Assembly: GCA_027574665.1 (NCBI GenBank)
Contig: CM050648.1
Location: 64,931,363-64,995,362 of the forward strand
Direction of reading: 5' to 3'
DNA: 64,000 nucleotides
Source of the DNA: Rhynochetos jubatus
Lineage: Eukaryota; Chordata; Aves; Eurypygiformes; Rhynochetidae
The translations under genes and the position numbers were made by a program. Of this stretch, positions 63,940-64,000 are shown piece by piece. Within the stretch, counting starts at the first letter, position 1. Each line of letters opens with the position of its first letter. The notes beneath the pieces were generated by a model. It saw nothing but the letters and a program-made list of their open reading frames with translations. It searched no databases and was not told the origin of the DNA.

Positions 63940-64000
63940 CAATCAAACTTATTGCATCTATCTACCTCGACTCGTGCAAAGTGTTTGACACTGTCCCACA
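63940..64000 (+). repeat. CR1 reverse-transcriptase fragment cut by the window end
   Basis: The codons from 63966 read LDSCKVFDTVP, corresponding to reverse-transcriptase motif A of CR1 (consensus like LDFSKAFDTVSH). The element continues beyond the window, and its left boundary is not clear. Confidence 0.7.

Overview
This window is vertebrate nuclear DNA and almost certainly avian. It carries many copies of the CR1 LINE, the dominant bird retroposon, recognisable by the 3' end ATTCTATGATTCTATGA and by the conserved C-terminus of its reverse transcriptase. It also holds an endogenous-retrovirus LTR of a type I know from neoavian genomes and long introns with few other repeats. Prokaryotic features are absent, and nearly all open frames are short chance frames.

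One gene can be reconstructed completely: GLIPR2 (GAPR-1), on the plus strand. Its five coding exons are 8182-8194, 21127-21235, 24591-24694, 32415-32492 and 33630-33790. All junctions are GT-AG and phases match, giving a 154-residue CAP-superfamily protein, the same length as mammalian GLIPR2. The N-terminal myristoylation signal and all four residues of the CAP cavity (His54, Glu65, Glu86, His103) are present. The promoter is inferred just upstream. It contains a 16-bp perfect palindrome whose core is both a consensus SRF (CArG) site and a TATA-like element. A 3' UTR of about 1.3 kb ends near an AATAAA at 35085.

Layout: 1-7.9 kb is intergenic, with an LTR nested inside an old CR1. From 7.9 to 35.1 kb is GLIPR2; intron 1 is 12.9 kb and holds a GC-rich island and an inverted pair of CR1 copies. 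From 35 to 42 kb there is a long CR1 3' fragment and a second GC island with a 10-bp minisatellite. From 42 to 60 kb is gene-poor, AT-rich sequence with many TAATTA-type motifs, interrupted at 46.5-47.9 kb by an avian dispersed repeat bounded by an imperfect inverted repeat of about 90 bp. At 61.1-63.0 kb the minus strand shows three consecutive exon-like blocks with good splice sites and a downstream poly(A) signal. These look like the 3' end of an unidentified gene converging on GLIPR2. The window ends inside another CR1 reverse-transcriptase fragment.

I found no new multi-gene system. The points most worth checking are the CArG palindrome at the GLIPR2 promoter, the minus-strand candidate gene, the inverted repeat around 46.8-47.9 kb and the two GC islands as possible promoters. 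Everything was read by eye without alignment, so repeat boundaries are approximate unless stated otherwise.
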